From assembly GCF_036850765.1 (NCBI RefSeq), contig NC_089496.1, positions 53,737,113 to 53,801,112 of the forward strand: a stretch of DNA of 64,000 nucleotides. Direction: 5' to 3'. A program made the translations under genes and the position numbers. The notes under the pieces were generated by a model. It saw nothing but the letters and a program-made list of their open reading frames with translations. It was not told the DNA's origin and searched no databases. The first letter of the stretch is position 1; the number at the start of each line of letters is the position of its first letter. Source of the DNA: Saccopteryx bilineata (Eukaryota; Chordata; Mammalia; Chiroptera; Emballonuridae). Positions 32,851-44,942 of this stretch are shown in pieces.

Positions 32851-35810
32851 CCGGACACTCTCCTCCACAGCTGGACGAGAGGACTCCCAACCGGACACCC
32901 TCCTCCACAGCTGGACGAGAGGACTCCCAACTGGACACTCTCCTCCACAGCTGGACAAGAGGACTCCCAACCGGACACTCTCCTCCACAGCTGGACGAGA
33001 GGACTCCCAACCGGACACTCTCCTCCACAGCTGGATGAGAGGACTCCCAACCGGACACTCTCCTCCACAGCTGGATGAGAGGACTCCCAACCGGACACTC
33101 TCCTCCACAGCTGGACGAGAGGACTCCCAACCGGACACTCTCCTCCACAGCTGGATGAGAGGACTCCCAACCGGACACTCTCCTCCACAGCTGGACGAGA
33201 GGACTCCCAACCGGACACTCTCCTCCACAGCTGGATGAGAGGACTCCCAACCGGACACTCTCCTCCACAGCGGGACGAGAGGACTCGCAACCGGACACTC
33301 TCCTCCACAGCTGGACGAGAGGACTCCCAACCGGACACTCTCCTCCACAGCTGGACAAAAGGACTCCCAACCGGACACTCTCCTCCACAGCTGGATGAGA
33401 GGACTCCCAACCGGACACTCTCCTCCACAGCTGGACAAAAGGACTCCCAACCGGACACTCTCCTCCACAGCGGGACGAGAGGACTCCCAACCGGACACCC
33501 TCCTCCACAGCTGGATGAGAGGACTCCCAACCGGACACTCTCCTCCACAGCTGGATGAGAGGACTCCCAACCGGACACTCTCCTCCACAGCTGGACAAAA
33601 GGACTCCCAACTGGACACTCTCCTCCACAGCTGGACGAGAGGACTCCCAACTGGACACTCTCCTCCACAGCTGGACGAGAGGACTCCCAACCGGACACTC
33701 TCCTCCACAGCTGGACGAGAGGACTCCCAACCGGACACTCTCCTCCACAGCTGGACGAGAGGACTCCCAACCGGACACTCTCCTCCACAGCTGGATGAGA
33801 GGACTCCCAACCGGACACTCTCCTCCACAGCTGGACGAGAGGACTCCCAACCGGACACTCTCCTCCACAGCGGGACGAGAGGACTCCCAACCGGACACTC
33901 TCCTCCACAGCTGGACGAGAGGACTCCCAACCGGACACTCTCCTCCACAGCGGGACGAGAGGACTCCCAACCGGACACTCTCCTCCACAGCTGGACGAGA
34001 GGACTCCCAACCGGACACTCTCCTCCACAGCGGGACGAGAGGACTCCCAACCGGACACTCTCCTCCACAGCTGGACGAGAGGACTCCCAACCGGACACTC
34101 TCCTCCACAGCTGGACGAGAGGACTCCCAACCGGACACTCTCCTCCACAGCTGGACAAAAGGACTCCCAACCGGACACTCTCCTCCACAGCTGGATGAGA
34201 GGACTCCCAACCGGACACTCTCCTCCACAGCGGGACGAGAGGACTCCCAACCGGACACTCTCCTCCACAGCTGGACGAGAGGACTCCCAACCGGACACTC
34301 TCCTCCACAGCTGGACGAGAGGACTCCCAACCGGACACTCTCCTCCACAGCTGGACGAGAGGACTCCCAACTGGACACTCTCCTCCACAGCTGGACGAGA
34401 GGACTCCCAACCGGACACTCTCCTCCACAGCTGGATGAGAGGACTCCCAACCGGACACTCTCCTCCACAGCTGGACGAGAGGACTCCCAACCGGACACTC
34501 TCCTCCACAGCTGGACGAGAGGACTCCCAACCGGACACTCTCCTCCACAGCTGGACGAGAGGACTCCCAACCGGACACTCTCCTCCACAGCTGGACGAGA
34601 GGACTCCCAACCGGACACTCTCCTCCACAGCTGGATGAGAGGACTCCCAACCGGACACTCTCCTCCACAGCTGGACAAAAGGACTCCCAACCGGACACTC
34701 TCCTCCACAGCTGGACGAGAGGACTCCCAACCGGACACTCTCCTCCACAGCTGGACGAGAGGACTCCCAACCGGACACTCTCCTCCACAGCTGGACGAGA
34801 GGACTCCCAACCGGACACTCTCCTCCACAGCGGGACGAGAGGACTCCCAACCGGACACTCTCCTCCACAGCTGGACGAGAGGACTCCCAACCGGACACTC
34901 TCCTCCACAGCTGGACAAAAGGACTCCCAACTGGACACTCTCCTCCACAGCTGGACAAAAGGACTCCCAACTGGACACTCTCCTCCACAGCTGGACGAGA
35001 GGACTCCCAACCGGACACCCTCCTCCACAGCTGGACGAGAGGACTCCCAACCGGACACTCTCCTCCACAGCTGGACGAGAGGACTCCCAACCGGACACCC
35101 TCCTCCACAGCTGGACGAGAGGACTCCCAACCGGACACTCTCCTCCACAGCTGGACGAGAGGACTCCCAACCGGACACTCTCCTCCACAGCTGGACGAGA
35201 GGACTCCCAACCGGACACTCTCCTCCACAGCTGGACGAGAGGACTCCCAACCGGACACCCTCCTCCACAGCTGGACGAGAGGACTCCCAACCGGACACTC
35301 TCCTCCACAGCTGGACGAGAGGACTCCCAACCGGACACTCTCCTCCACAGCTGGACGAGAGGACTCCCAACCGGACACTCTCCTCCACAGCTGGACGAGA
35401 GGACTCCCAACCGGACACCCTCCTCCACAGCTGGACGAGAGGACTCCCAACCGGACACTCTCCTCCACAGCTGGACGAGAGGACTCCCAACCGGACACTC
35501 TCCTCCACAGCTGGACGAGAGGACTCCCAACCGGACACTCTCCTCCACAGCTGGACGAGAGGACTCCCAACCGGACACTCTCCTCCACAGCTGGACGAGA
35601 GGACTCCCAACCGGACACCCTCCTCCACAGCTGGATGAGAGGACTCCCAACCGGACACTCTCCTCCACAGCTGGATGAGAGGACTCCCAACCGGACACTC
35701 TCCTCCACAGCTGGATGAGAGGACTCCCAACCGGACACTCTCCTCCACAGCTGGACAAAAGGACTCCCAACTGGACACTCTCCTCCACAGCGGGACGAGA
35801 GGACTCCCAA
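32851..35810. repeat. 40-bp minisatellite, exactly 74 units
   Basis: The four 10-base blocks of the main unit are ccggacactc, tcctccacag, ctggacgaga and ggactcccaa. The array is 2960 bp = 74 x 40 with no insertion or deletion. By hand I count these variants: ctggatgaga in 14 units, ctggacaaaa/aaga in 9, cgggacgaga in 8, ctggacactc in 7, ccggacaccc in 7, ggactcgcaa in 1. Most changes are C-to-T or G-to-A at the two CpG sites. All three minus-strand frames stay open for over 1000 codons because the unit has no stop there and 40 is not a multiple of three. These are not proteins. Confidence 0.98.
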
Positions 35811-36444
35811 GCCCCATTTCAAAACTAATCCATCCCCACCGTAATTTGCATCCTGACACTTCTCCCCTCTCAAGCCATCACAGACGCCATTCCAGGACAG
35901 AACAAACGCTGTTGGTGAAACTATTCAGGGAGGGCCGCTGTCACCGTGTGATAGGACACCAGGCATCCAGAACGGAGCGTCTGTCCAGGGACAGAACAGA
36001 CACACGCACACCGCCTCTCACACCCGCCAGGAACGCCGACAGGGCACGACAGAGGTACCAGCCTTCCGGGGCACTGCCTGAGACCCCCAGGAACTCCCAG
36101 CCCCAGGGACTCCCACCCCCTTCGCCACATCACTGCCCTGGAAACTCCAGTGGACGCCTGTCCGGTGAGCGCCAGCTGTGGGCGGCCAGCCGCAGTTGAA
36201 CTGGGAGCAGTTATGGTGGAAGGTACGGAAGGCCTCAGGCTGCAGAGTAACCACATCCACTCCTGGCCCATTCAGAGCAGGGACGTGATCACCCTCACGG
36301 AGCCGGGAGACCTGCCGTGTCCCCCACAGGAAGGGGGGAGGGAAAACACACGGAGGAGACTCCAGTCTCCTCGCTCCTGCAGACCATGTGGCTCCCGGGA
36401 GTTAAATCACTCCCGGGAGTTCACTGTGCAGAGAGGCAAACCCA
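35811..36444. other. intronic sequence without gene
   Basis: Unique-looking. Contains a doubled ctcccgggagtt motif near 36395-36420. Confidence 0.5.
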
Positions 36445-36803
36445 GACGGCTGTGTCCACTACGCAGGAAGACCAGGCAGCAGCAGGAGGGTGACCATGGC
36501 CCCGACGGCTGTGTCCACTCCGCAGGAAGACCAGGCGGCAGCAGGAGGGTGACCGTGGCCCAGACGGCTGTGTCCACTCCGCAGGAAGGCCAGGCAGCAG
36601 CAGGAGGGTGACCATGGCCCCGACGGCTGTGTCCACTCCGCAGGAAGACCAGGCGGCAGCAGGAGGGTGACTGTGGCCCAGACGGCTGTGTCCACTCCGC
36701 AGGAAGACCAGGCAGCAGCAGGACGGTGACCATGGCCCCGACGGCTGTGTCCACTACACAGGAAGACCAGGCAGCAACAGGAGGATGACCGTGGCCCCGA
36801 CGC
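36445..36803. repeat. 59-bp tandem repeat, about 6 units
   Basis: Units starting gacggctgtgtccact begin at 36445, 36504, 36563, 36622, 36681 and 36740, all 59 bp apart. Units end alternately in ccatggcccc and c(c/t)gtggccca, so the real period is a 118-bp dimer. Confidence 0.95.
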
Positions 36804-36984
36804 AGCCCCTCTGGGCAGTCCCTTCAGCTGTGGTCTGGGAAGCATGTCTGACCTCCCTCTTGAGTTCACTGCAAAGTGACGTCCGAGCACCCTGTAAGGA
36901 CCCTGACAGGTCTCTCGTCCCGGGCAGACTGGCACAGGGACTAACAGCATCAGCATGGGGTCCGGCCCCTTCCCTTCTAGGAAT

Positions 36985-37165
36985 GAGAGTGTGAGCAGTT
37001 ACTCCCCTCTGTGAGCCTCAGTTTCCTCATCCACAGGACAGAGGTAATAATGTCCACCCCACAGATGAATTATGAAGAACATGCCTACAGAATCCACACA
37101 AAGTGCCTGGTGCAGTTCCAGACAGAGTATAAACACATCTAAATTCTTATTATAATTAGTATAAT
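36985..37165 (+). repeat. MIR SINE fragment
   Basis: 'gtgagcctcagtttcctcat' followed by 'gaggtaataatgtcc' and 'aaagtgcctggtgcag' is the MIR core and 3' part. Confidence 0.75.
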
Positions 37166-37631
37166 TAGTACGACCACCTTAGGCAAGGATCAGCCTCCAC
37201 AGCCACCTGAATCAAAACGCACCTTCCCTGATAGAAACGTTCAGGAATCTCCATCAGCTGGGGAGGGGGCTCACCTTTCCAGAGACAGAGGTGGGGTCCG
37301 ACCCGCCCCTGCCACCTCAGCACCACCTGCACTTCGTAGGTGTTCCTACTCTGGTTGAATTAATAGGCCCAAGATCCTCCTTGTCAACTCCAAGAACCCC
37401 TCCCCCCAACGGAAGCAGGACCTCTGTCTCCTCGGATTACCCCCGCATGGCTCAGCGGGGATTCACTTCTTTAGTGAGTTAACATGAAGGTTCCGATGTG
37501 GGACAGCTGAACACAAGTACAAAGAGGAACACGGATGAATGATATCACGAGGATGACTTCCCAAGTTCCACGGCTGACCCCTCACTCCTCCACGAAAGCC
37601 TCCCTCAGAGCAGGGAGTGTACCTGACATTT

Positions 37632-37952
37632 CTGTGTGTGTGTGACAAAGACAGAGAGAGACAGAGAGAGGGACAGATAGGGACAGACATAGGAAGGGAG
37701 AGAGATGAGAAGCACCAGTTCTTCTTTGCGGCACCTTAGTTGTTCATTGATTGATTTCTCATATGTGCCTTGACCGGGGACTACAGCAGATCAAGTGACT
37801 CCTTGCTCAAGCCAGCGACCTTGGGCTCAAGCTGGTGAGCCTTGCTCAAACCAGATGAGCCCGCGTTCAAGCCGGTGACTTCGGGGTCTCGAACCTGGGA
37901 CCTCCGCAGCCCAGTCCGATGCTCTATCCACTGCACCACCGCCTGGTCAGGC
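37632..37952 (-). mobile_element. bat SINE, 'gcctgacctgtggtggcgc' family, reverse
   Basis: It ends on the plus strand in 'ctgcaccaccgcctggtcag'. Target duplications gagtgtacctgacattt (37615-37631) and gagtgtgcctgacattt (37953-37969) differ at one of 17 bases. The left part carries GA-rich and TG-rich simple repeats from the 3' tail. Confidence 0.92.
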
Positions 37953-37969
37953 GAGTGTGCCTGACATTT

Positions 37970-40100
37970 AAAAGGCACCCCGAGTCCCTGGACGAACACT
38001 GACCGGCTATTCTGAGCACCCAAACGAGGGTCTGCGACCTGACGTGAGCACGGCCGGACGATGGGCAAACCGGCACGCCGTGTCCACAGGTGGAGGACGG
38101 CTCTCCGCGCCCCTTCCACACGCAGGGCTCTCTCCGGCTCTGCAGGCTAAGCCCACTTCTCACCGCCCGCCTTCACGCCGCTCCTCCTTCAAGCCGTCGC
38201 CTGGCCCACTGTGCAGGAAAGACACGATCCTCGCTTTCTGGGGACCCCTGTCCTGACGAGGGACGCGGCACCGCATTCTCGGTAAAAGGCTAAGGCTGTC
38301 CAGTAAGAAGAGCCGATTTAAATCTCGGTGCTGCCTCTTGTTGGGAGACAGAGAAAAGTGGCTTCACTGCTCAGACTCTCAGTGTCCGTCCCTGTAAAGC
38401 ACAATGAGGGAGAGAGTGCCCACTGGCCCCGTGACCAGGACCAGTTCGTGCCTGTGAATGCAGAGTCCAACGAGCTCGTGAGCCCCCCTCCTGCCCTCTG
38501 AGGAGACAGCCTGGGGACGGGGCCCTCGCCCAGAACGCAAGCATGCCAGCACCCAGATCGGGGACGCCTCCCGGCCCCCAGAGCTGTGGGAGAGAAACGT
38601 GTAAGCCGGCCGGGCCGTGGTAATTCATCACAGCGACCTGCACGAAGACGCCATCCTCATCAGTGGCGGTGAGGATGGACAGTGGTGGACACACGTGCGG
38701 GCCGGTGTCCGAGCCCGGGTGAGGTCCCCACTTCCCTGGCAGGAGAGAGAAAGGGCTTCCCGAAACAGCACCAACCTGCCCTCCTCTCGAAGAGGGAACA
38801 GGGGAGAGACACCAAAGCTGCTTTTTCAGGGGGACGGTCGGGAGGGGAGGCCCAGGGGGCCCAGCCCTCTCTGGACTCGTCTTTTGAGGTGGCAGGGACT
38901 GCTTCCTTTGTGCGGACAAGTGCTTCACGTGAGTCACTGAGCCAGAAGACGGTTCAGGCTGCAGAATTTCTTGCAACTCAATCAACAGTGCTTTTTGGGT
39001 TACATGACAGAAGGAAAAAAAAAAAAAAGAAAACAATTTGTTCTACAAAGCCATTAGGTTTCTGAGCCAACGAATACTGGTTAAAATACGATTTCACCAC
39101 AGCCCACCACGGGGCCGCCCTCCTCCCAAAATAGCCGCACTTCTGTTGCCATCGGACGCCGGCAGCGAACATCAGAGCTCTCACACAGCTGTTTCTCCGC
39201 TTCCCCTGGTCAGGAACGGCTGTCCTCTGTGCCTTCCCTAGCCCCGGCCCGGCGGAGTGCACTGAACAGGTCAGAAGAACCAGTAAATACTGATTAAAGA
39301 GGGAAAAAATAAAAAGAATTCTTCAGCATTAATATGAAGTCCAGTCTGGCATTAAACTGACCCTACCAGATTTAAATGATGCATCTTCATCCTTCTACCA
39401 CCTGAAACAAACAAATAAAAACCCTTAAAACGACGTTTTCTGCCACCCTGTTACTTCTCTAACTGGCAGGAACTCAAGAATGACTCCACCTCAACAGGAA
39501 TGCCTCCCGAAATGGGGGAGGTCTTCCATCTCCTCCAAGGAATGCACGTATAACCAGCTCCAATGTTTCCTCACCTTTGAATTCATTCTCAGTCACAATT
39601 ACCAGCCAGACTCTTACGTGCTCGCCCTCGGCGTGGAAAGCTGACCAGGGACGGGAGCTTCAGAGCCACGTGCCGGGGACACTAGGCACTGCCGAGGGAA
39701 ACGAAGCCCGTAGGAGCCTCGTCAGAGGCGCGTGAGAGCCTGACCGCCTGCTTTTAGTTAGAAAGACGAGAGAGGCCGACGCCCAGGGGGCTCCTCTGTC
39801 TGTGTGTCTCCAGCTTCAGGGCAGTTTCTCCCGAGAGGAGGTGGAACTCGATCCCTTCAGCCGGCTGAACTCACCGCACTGGAGACAGACGTGGAAATGA
39901 ACTCCCGAGTCCTAACCTGCTACAACGCCACGGCTCCTGGGAACGTCTAACCACCTCACTCTGCCCCTCAAAGGCGCCGGTGAAAGAGCTCTAATCAACC
40001 ATACTGCTTCTGTGCACCCAGGAAACACAAAGAGCTCAGAGACTTATCGCCCCTTGAGAAATTCTCATGTGGGGAAAAAACAAACAAACAAAAAACAAAA
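37970..40100. other. intronic sequence without gene
   Basis: Apart from the MIR-like piece and an A tract at 39015-39030 nothing is recognised. Confidence 0.5.
38295..38460 (+). repeat. MIR-like fragment
   Basis: 'gccgatttaaatctcggtgc' then 'actctcagtgtccgtccctg' and 'aaagcacaatgaggg' follow the MIR order. Diverged. Confidence 0.5.
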
Positions 40101-40117
40101 AAAAAGAACTCTCCAGG

Positions 40118-40481
40118 GCCCTGGCCAGTTGGCTCAGCGGTAGAGTGTTGGCCTGGCGTGCAGGAGTCCCGGGTTCGATTCCCGGCCAGGGCACATAGGA
40201 GAAGCGCCCATCTGCTTCTCCAGCCCCGCCCCCCTTCCTCTCTGTCTCTCTCTTCCCCTACCGCAGCCGAGGCTCCATTGGAGCAAAGATGGCCCGGGCG
40301 CTGGGGATGGCTCCTTGGCCTCTGCCCCAGGCGCTAGAGTGGCTCTGGTCGCGGCAGAGCGACACCCTGGGGGGGCAGAGCATCGCCCCCTGGTGGGCGT
40401 GCCGGGTGGATCCTGGTCGGGCGCATGCGGGAGTCTGTCTGACTCTCTCTCCCCGTTTCCAGCTTCAGAAAAAAACAAAAC
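40118..40481 (+). mobile_element. bat tRNA-derived SINE (long form)
   Basis: Complete element with perfect 17-bp target duplications, aaaaagaactctccagg, at 40101-40117 and 40482-40498. Intact B box ggttcgattcc. The most clearly bounded long SINE in the window. Confidence 0.96.
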
Positions 40482-40849
40482 AAAAAGAACTCTCCAGGAC
40501 CAGATGACAGGCTTGCAAATAGCATGACCACTGACGTCAGTCCACAGTGACCCTCACGTCAGCGAGTCCTTTACGGAACACCGGCCCGCACCTGACACCG
40601 CGTCGTGTGCTGGGCCCTGGTGACCCAGAAACCCTCATCTGACACCGAAGGGCCGTGTCAGCCAGTGTTTTTCCAGGTTTTGCAAAGGAAGTTGGGTTAC
40701 GTGTCAGGCAACTTTCCCGGGAAAACGTGGGTCGGTGTCCAACAGGGTGAATGACTTCTGCATTAATCGACAGGTTAGGTTGGGTTATCCTGTCCCGTGA
40801 CTTATGAAACGACTTAGATTTTTTTTTTTTTTAAGACTCACGGGGTGGG

Positions 40850-41520
40850 CAGAGAGACAAGATGCCTCTGCCGTGCCCAGGAGCGCACAGGCGCGCCGGA
40901 GGGAGAGGCGGGTGTGCCCGCGGGGTCCGTCAGCACGCCGCTATCCATCGGGCCCCGTCCGCCCTCCTGGGCTCTTCCCGGGTGCCGGGCTGGTGCTCTG
41001 CCAACCGTAATTCTGCTTTGCCAACTGCTGCTCCTCTGTGTGCCACAGGGACGCTCGCTCGTGGGAGAAGGGACACCTGAGCGGGGAGGGACAGCTCGGG
41101 ACGCCCCGTTGCCGCCTGTGGGGGGCAGGTCCTGTGCGTGCGGCTCAGGCAGCGCTTCTTCCCCGGGGAGCGGGCGGCTCTACCGCGCCGGCACCCAGTT
41201 GGTCGGTCCCCCACGTTTGCAGAGCCAGCCTCGCCCGGACTCTCGGCGCCAGCGGGCTGGCTGCTGCCCCCAGGGGCCCAGGACCCTCCTCTGAACCAGC
41301 CAGGGCCGCAGCCCCGCCCCAGGCTGGTTCCGGTTTGAGCCCTCCGCATCCCCCGCCCCAGGCTGGTTCCGGTTTGAGCCCTCCGCATCCCCCGCCCCAG
41401 GCTGGTTCCGGTTCCGAGCCCTCCACAGCCCCGCCCCAGGCTGGTTCCGGTTCCGAGCCCTCCGCAGCCCCGCCCCGGGGTGGTTCCGGTTCCGGGCCCT
41501 CCGCCTCCCCCACCCGGGTG
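40850..41520. other. GC- and CpG-rich tract
   Basis: About 670 bp with dense CpG (for example 'gcgcgccggagggag', 'cgccgctatccatcgg'), ending in the 39-bp tandem repeat. It could be a CpG island or simply GC-rich minisatellite surroundings. No TATA or first-exon sequence was found. Confidence 0.5.
41314..41510. repeat. 39-bp tandem repeat, about 5 units
   Basis: 'aggctggttccggtt' recurs at 41321, 41360, 41399 and 41438, with a diverged fifth copy at 41477, always 39 bp apart. 39 is a multiple of three, so frames give a short Pro/Gly-rich repeat, which I do not take as coding. Confidence 0.95.
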
Positions 41521-44393
41521 TCTATGTCTGAATAACCCCAGAGGCTGCATCCTGGGTCCTTGAGTCTTCTCTCCTCTGCGTGTCAGTTTCCTAGGCAACA
41601 CCTGAATACCTGCTTCACCCTGCTTTACTGACCTCCCCGTGTTCAAATGGCCGGTGGGGCTGCTGTCCCTCACTGGACGCTGCCTGCCACACTACCCACC
41701 ACGTCTTATAATAAATACGGGAACATAAGTTACGGAACCAAGCATTTGAATGGAGAAGCCAGTGTCACCATCCGGAAACTTCTTTCTTTAATCGGGCATT
41801 TCCTCCTTTCTTTCCTTTTGATTCAAACTGGTTCCTTCCAGCGCCGTGACTCACCCGCCTCCCTCTCCCTTGAGTGTCCACATCCTTAATCATTTAAGCC
41901 CTCAGGACAATGAGGTTCTGATCAGCATCAATCTTAGGAACAAAGTCTTGGGTCTGCTGACCACAGAGACAAAGTGTCAGTCAAACTGGAGATAATATTT
42001 AGGCCTCCGTGGTGTTTCAGCTCCAAGCCCAGAGAAGGGGAACAACCCCACTGACCACATTCTTGTGAAACCAGCCAGACTGACGCCCAGCTGACACCAG
42101 GACCAGATGCAATGATCAGCTACACCCCAGTGCCCACCAATCAGCAGAGACCACAGCCCTAGCCCCTCAACACCCTATGTCACCTACCCCCTGCAAGCCA
42201 TCAAGTAGACAGGTCTTGGAGCGGGAACTCACCCGGGACTCCGAATTTGGTGCCATTTCCTTTTGACAACAAACCTTTACTTTCTTGACTGAAAACGCAG
42301 CCCAACAACCCACGTTGGCTCAGTAACACCAGGGAAAGAATCTGAAGGGCTAATAATTGAACTAGACCCTCACAAGACAAAAAGGAATTCACCCAGCGGA
42401 AAGGGAGGGCAAGGGACATTCTGGCAGAAAATTCAGCAGAAGCAACCCCACAGAGAAATGCAGAGCCTGCTCATGAAAAGAATTTCCACAGGGAGTGGAA
42501 CAGGAGGCAAGGCTGGAGGACTTCTTGCCGTCACCGAGAAGTGTTTTCGGTAGACAACTCAGTTACTTGGGGCTCACGTGCAGTTCCCTGCGGTGATGGC
42601 ACAGCGCTGGTGGTAGTATAGAGGACAGTGTAGGGGGTGAAGTATGGCTCAGAGAACCTGGAGATCAGTTAGAAAGCTTAATGCAAAGGTGAAGTCTCTC
42701 CTCCAGAGACTGATACACTGTAGCAGGAAATTCAGACACAACCCCCTAGATACTTTGTAATTAAAATATAATGAGTTCCCACATTCTGAGCCACACTCAG
42801 CAGCAGCTACCAATGGAATCTGTCAAAGCAGTACAACTTGAAAGAACTCTGAAATAAATAACACTACACGAACCTGTTCTGTCAGAACACTTTCCCAGTA
42901 ACTTGAGGTGAATAGTGAGATGTATTTACTTTGATATCCCCTGAATACAAGTATAACACTCCCCTCATAGTAGGCACACAATAAATATTTCCTGTAGCGA
43001 GCTGAGGGAGGAAGAGAATGATTTTGAAATCAGAGTCTTCATTAATTTAGGAGCCGGACCATCATAGCTAATAAAGAAAACTGGATTTGGCAAAGATAGT
43101 TTAAATTTTTGGAACTCGTTGTCCTATTAAATAGGTTATTAAAAAAAAACAGATGAAGAAAGCTTAGGACACCTTGGCATACTTCCACAGATTATTTGAT
43201 GATCAAAGACATCTGGCTTTTTTGATTATTTATGGAATTCCACCCTAAGACCCACTTGGTATTTTCAAAATATGTTTCGCAAGACATATCTGGACATTCT
43301 CCAGGTGGCTGGTTTAATACCACATTTCCGCAAACACTCGTATTTATCGGGAAGTTTGATGATTATTCCTTTTCGGTTACAAATAAGTCCTAAGTTGTAG
43401 ATAAAGTGTGTGCAGGGACTTATGAAACAATACGAGGGTTTTTTTTTTTAATTCCTTTAAAATCAAAATCAAGCTCAGAACCACATAAGCCGCGCTCGGT
43501 TTTGCTGTATATAATGCAGGTAAGAACTTAAACATCACACGTGCTTTTTAATTTTTTTTTTCAGGAAAAAAATACTACATTTAATCAAGAATAACTAAAA
43601 ATCCTATTTCTTACAATTGACCGGCCCAAGTATTATTTCCATAAAACAAAGAGTATAATTCAGAGACTCTTTTCTCCAAGAGATCCGTTACACATAAATG
43701 TAGATGGTTATAAGTGGATTATTTAGACAGATTTGCTTTTATCCCATGTGAAGCCAAAATGGGATAAAAGGGACAGAAAACTCAGTGGGATGGGGACAGA
43801 GCAAAGTGAAGGCCGTCCGATCAATATTCAACTAATACGGCCGACGTCGGCCAACAGTCAGAAGTTCGAAACCCAAACGCAGAACATTCTGATGAAGGAA
43901 ACCTTCAGGATAAATCCCCCCCACCCCGTCCCTCACACGAGCGAGTCACCAGGTAAAGTAAGTTACTCAGAAAGGAAGAAGTTCCTCAAATGTCCCTACT
44001 GGCAAAAAATGCGACCTCTCTGGGCTCCTTAACAAAATTAATGACAAAAATGATAGACAGCATTTACATCTATTCCACAGGAACACAAAAAGCCCATCAA
44101 AGGAAACTAAGTCAAAGTAGTTTTCATTTTATCCTTCTTAAGAGTATAAAGAAAAAAAATATATAGATATTTATAGACGTGAACACATCTTTTAAAACTA
44201 TATTGTTTATAGAACAGAGAAAAATTTAGAACAATGCTTAAGAATAATGAAATAAGTATTTAGAGAAAGTTACTAACAAACCATGTATAAGCCATTTGAT
44301 GATGAGCTATATACCTCATGTCCTATAACATCACGTTTGAAACCACGGTGTGTAACAAACCGCCTTCAAAGAGTCCCTATCATCTGTGTACAA
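41521..44393. other. intronic sequence without gene
   Basis: Includes a possible LTR-like 3' part near 42180-42320 (not diagnostic) and AT-rich unique sequence. No gene seen. Confidence 0.45.
42940..43010 (+). repeat. MIR/L2 3'-end-like fragment
   Basis: 'catagtaggcacacaataaa' followed by 'tatttcctgt' is the usual end of ancient MIR/L2 copies. Confidence 0.5.
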
Positions 44394-44942
44394 ATATTGA
44401 TTGACTTACGACCCACGCAACTTACGACCATTCGACTTTACGACCACAATCGCTAGCCACGACTGCTCCGCGTCTGGCAGCGCAAGCGTTGCCCACCCAG
44501 CTGGGCGTACGACAGGGCGGACCAGCTTCCGGCAGCACTGCCATCTCCGCGGGCACCATTTCAACTGTTATCCCAGACTCGGTACGGCAATTTGTGTTTT
44601 GTGTCTTGGATATTTTTCATCAAACCCCTCCCAAGATGTCTACCAAGAGGAAATTGTCTTTGCAAATATTAAACCAGTTGTACTGGTAACGCAGTGTTTT
44701 ACTTAAACCTGACGAATGTAAACATAAGAAACAACATGGTGTAGAGGTGATACAAATGGCATAAAATGAACAAAGAAAATTATGATAGACAACAATAATG
44801 AAAGAAAATTATGATAAAATATGACTTAAAGAATTTGATAACATCATTTCACAGCACTGTACAGACAGCCTACTCAACTGACGACCAAATCGTGTTACAG
44901 CCGGCCTGTCGGAACCAATCGTGGTCGTAGGTCGAGCACTAG
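44394..44942 (+). mobile_element. Tigger/pogo-like DNA transposon, internally deleted
   Basis: The ends are inverted: left 'ttgacttacgacc', right 'ggtcgtaggtcgagca'. The sub-terminal 'cgactttacgaccac' and 'gacgaccaaatcgtgttaca' are also typical of this family. Near 44636 an ATG opens MSTKRKLSLQ, which looks like the N-terminus of the lost transposase and stops after 17 codons. At about 549 bp it lacks the DDE domain. Confidence 0.65.

Noticed and set aside
32585..35873. Three overlapping minus-strand ORFs of 1006-1081 codons and a 707-codon plus-strand ORF.
   Set aside because: They are produced by the 40-bp array. Its unit has no stop in these frames and 40 is not a multiple of three, so all frames read through and give the same repeating peptide. 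No start context, splice sites or domain.
36150..36956. ORFs of 115-165 codons with Cys/Pro-rich repeats.
   Set aside because: They follow the 59-bp array; repeated peptides come from the tandem units.
40850..41510. First exon and promoter of DOCK4.
   Set aside because: CpG-rich, but the expected N-terminal peptide followed by a donor is not present on the minus strand.
42150..42420. Possible solo LTR (gaactcacccgggact ... caacaaacctttact).
   Set aside because: The tail vaguely resembles the R/U5 part of a retroviral LTR, but I see no TG...CA ends, polyadenylation signal or target duplication. Not reported as a feature.
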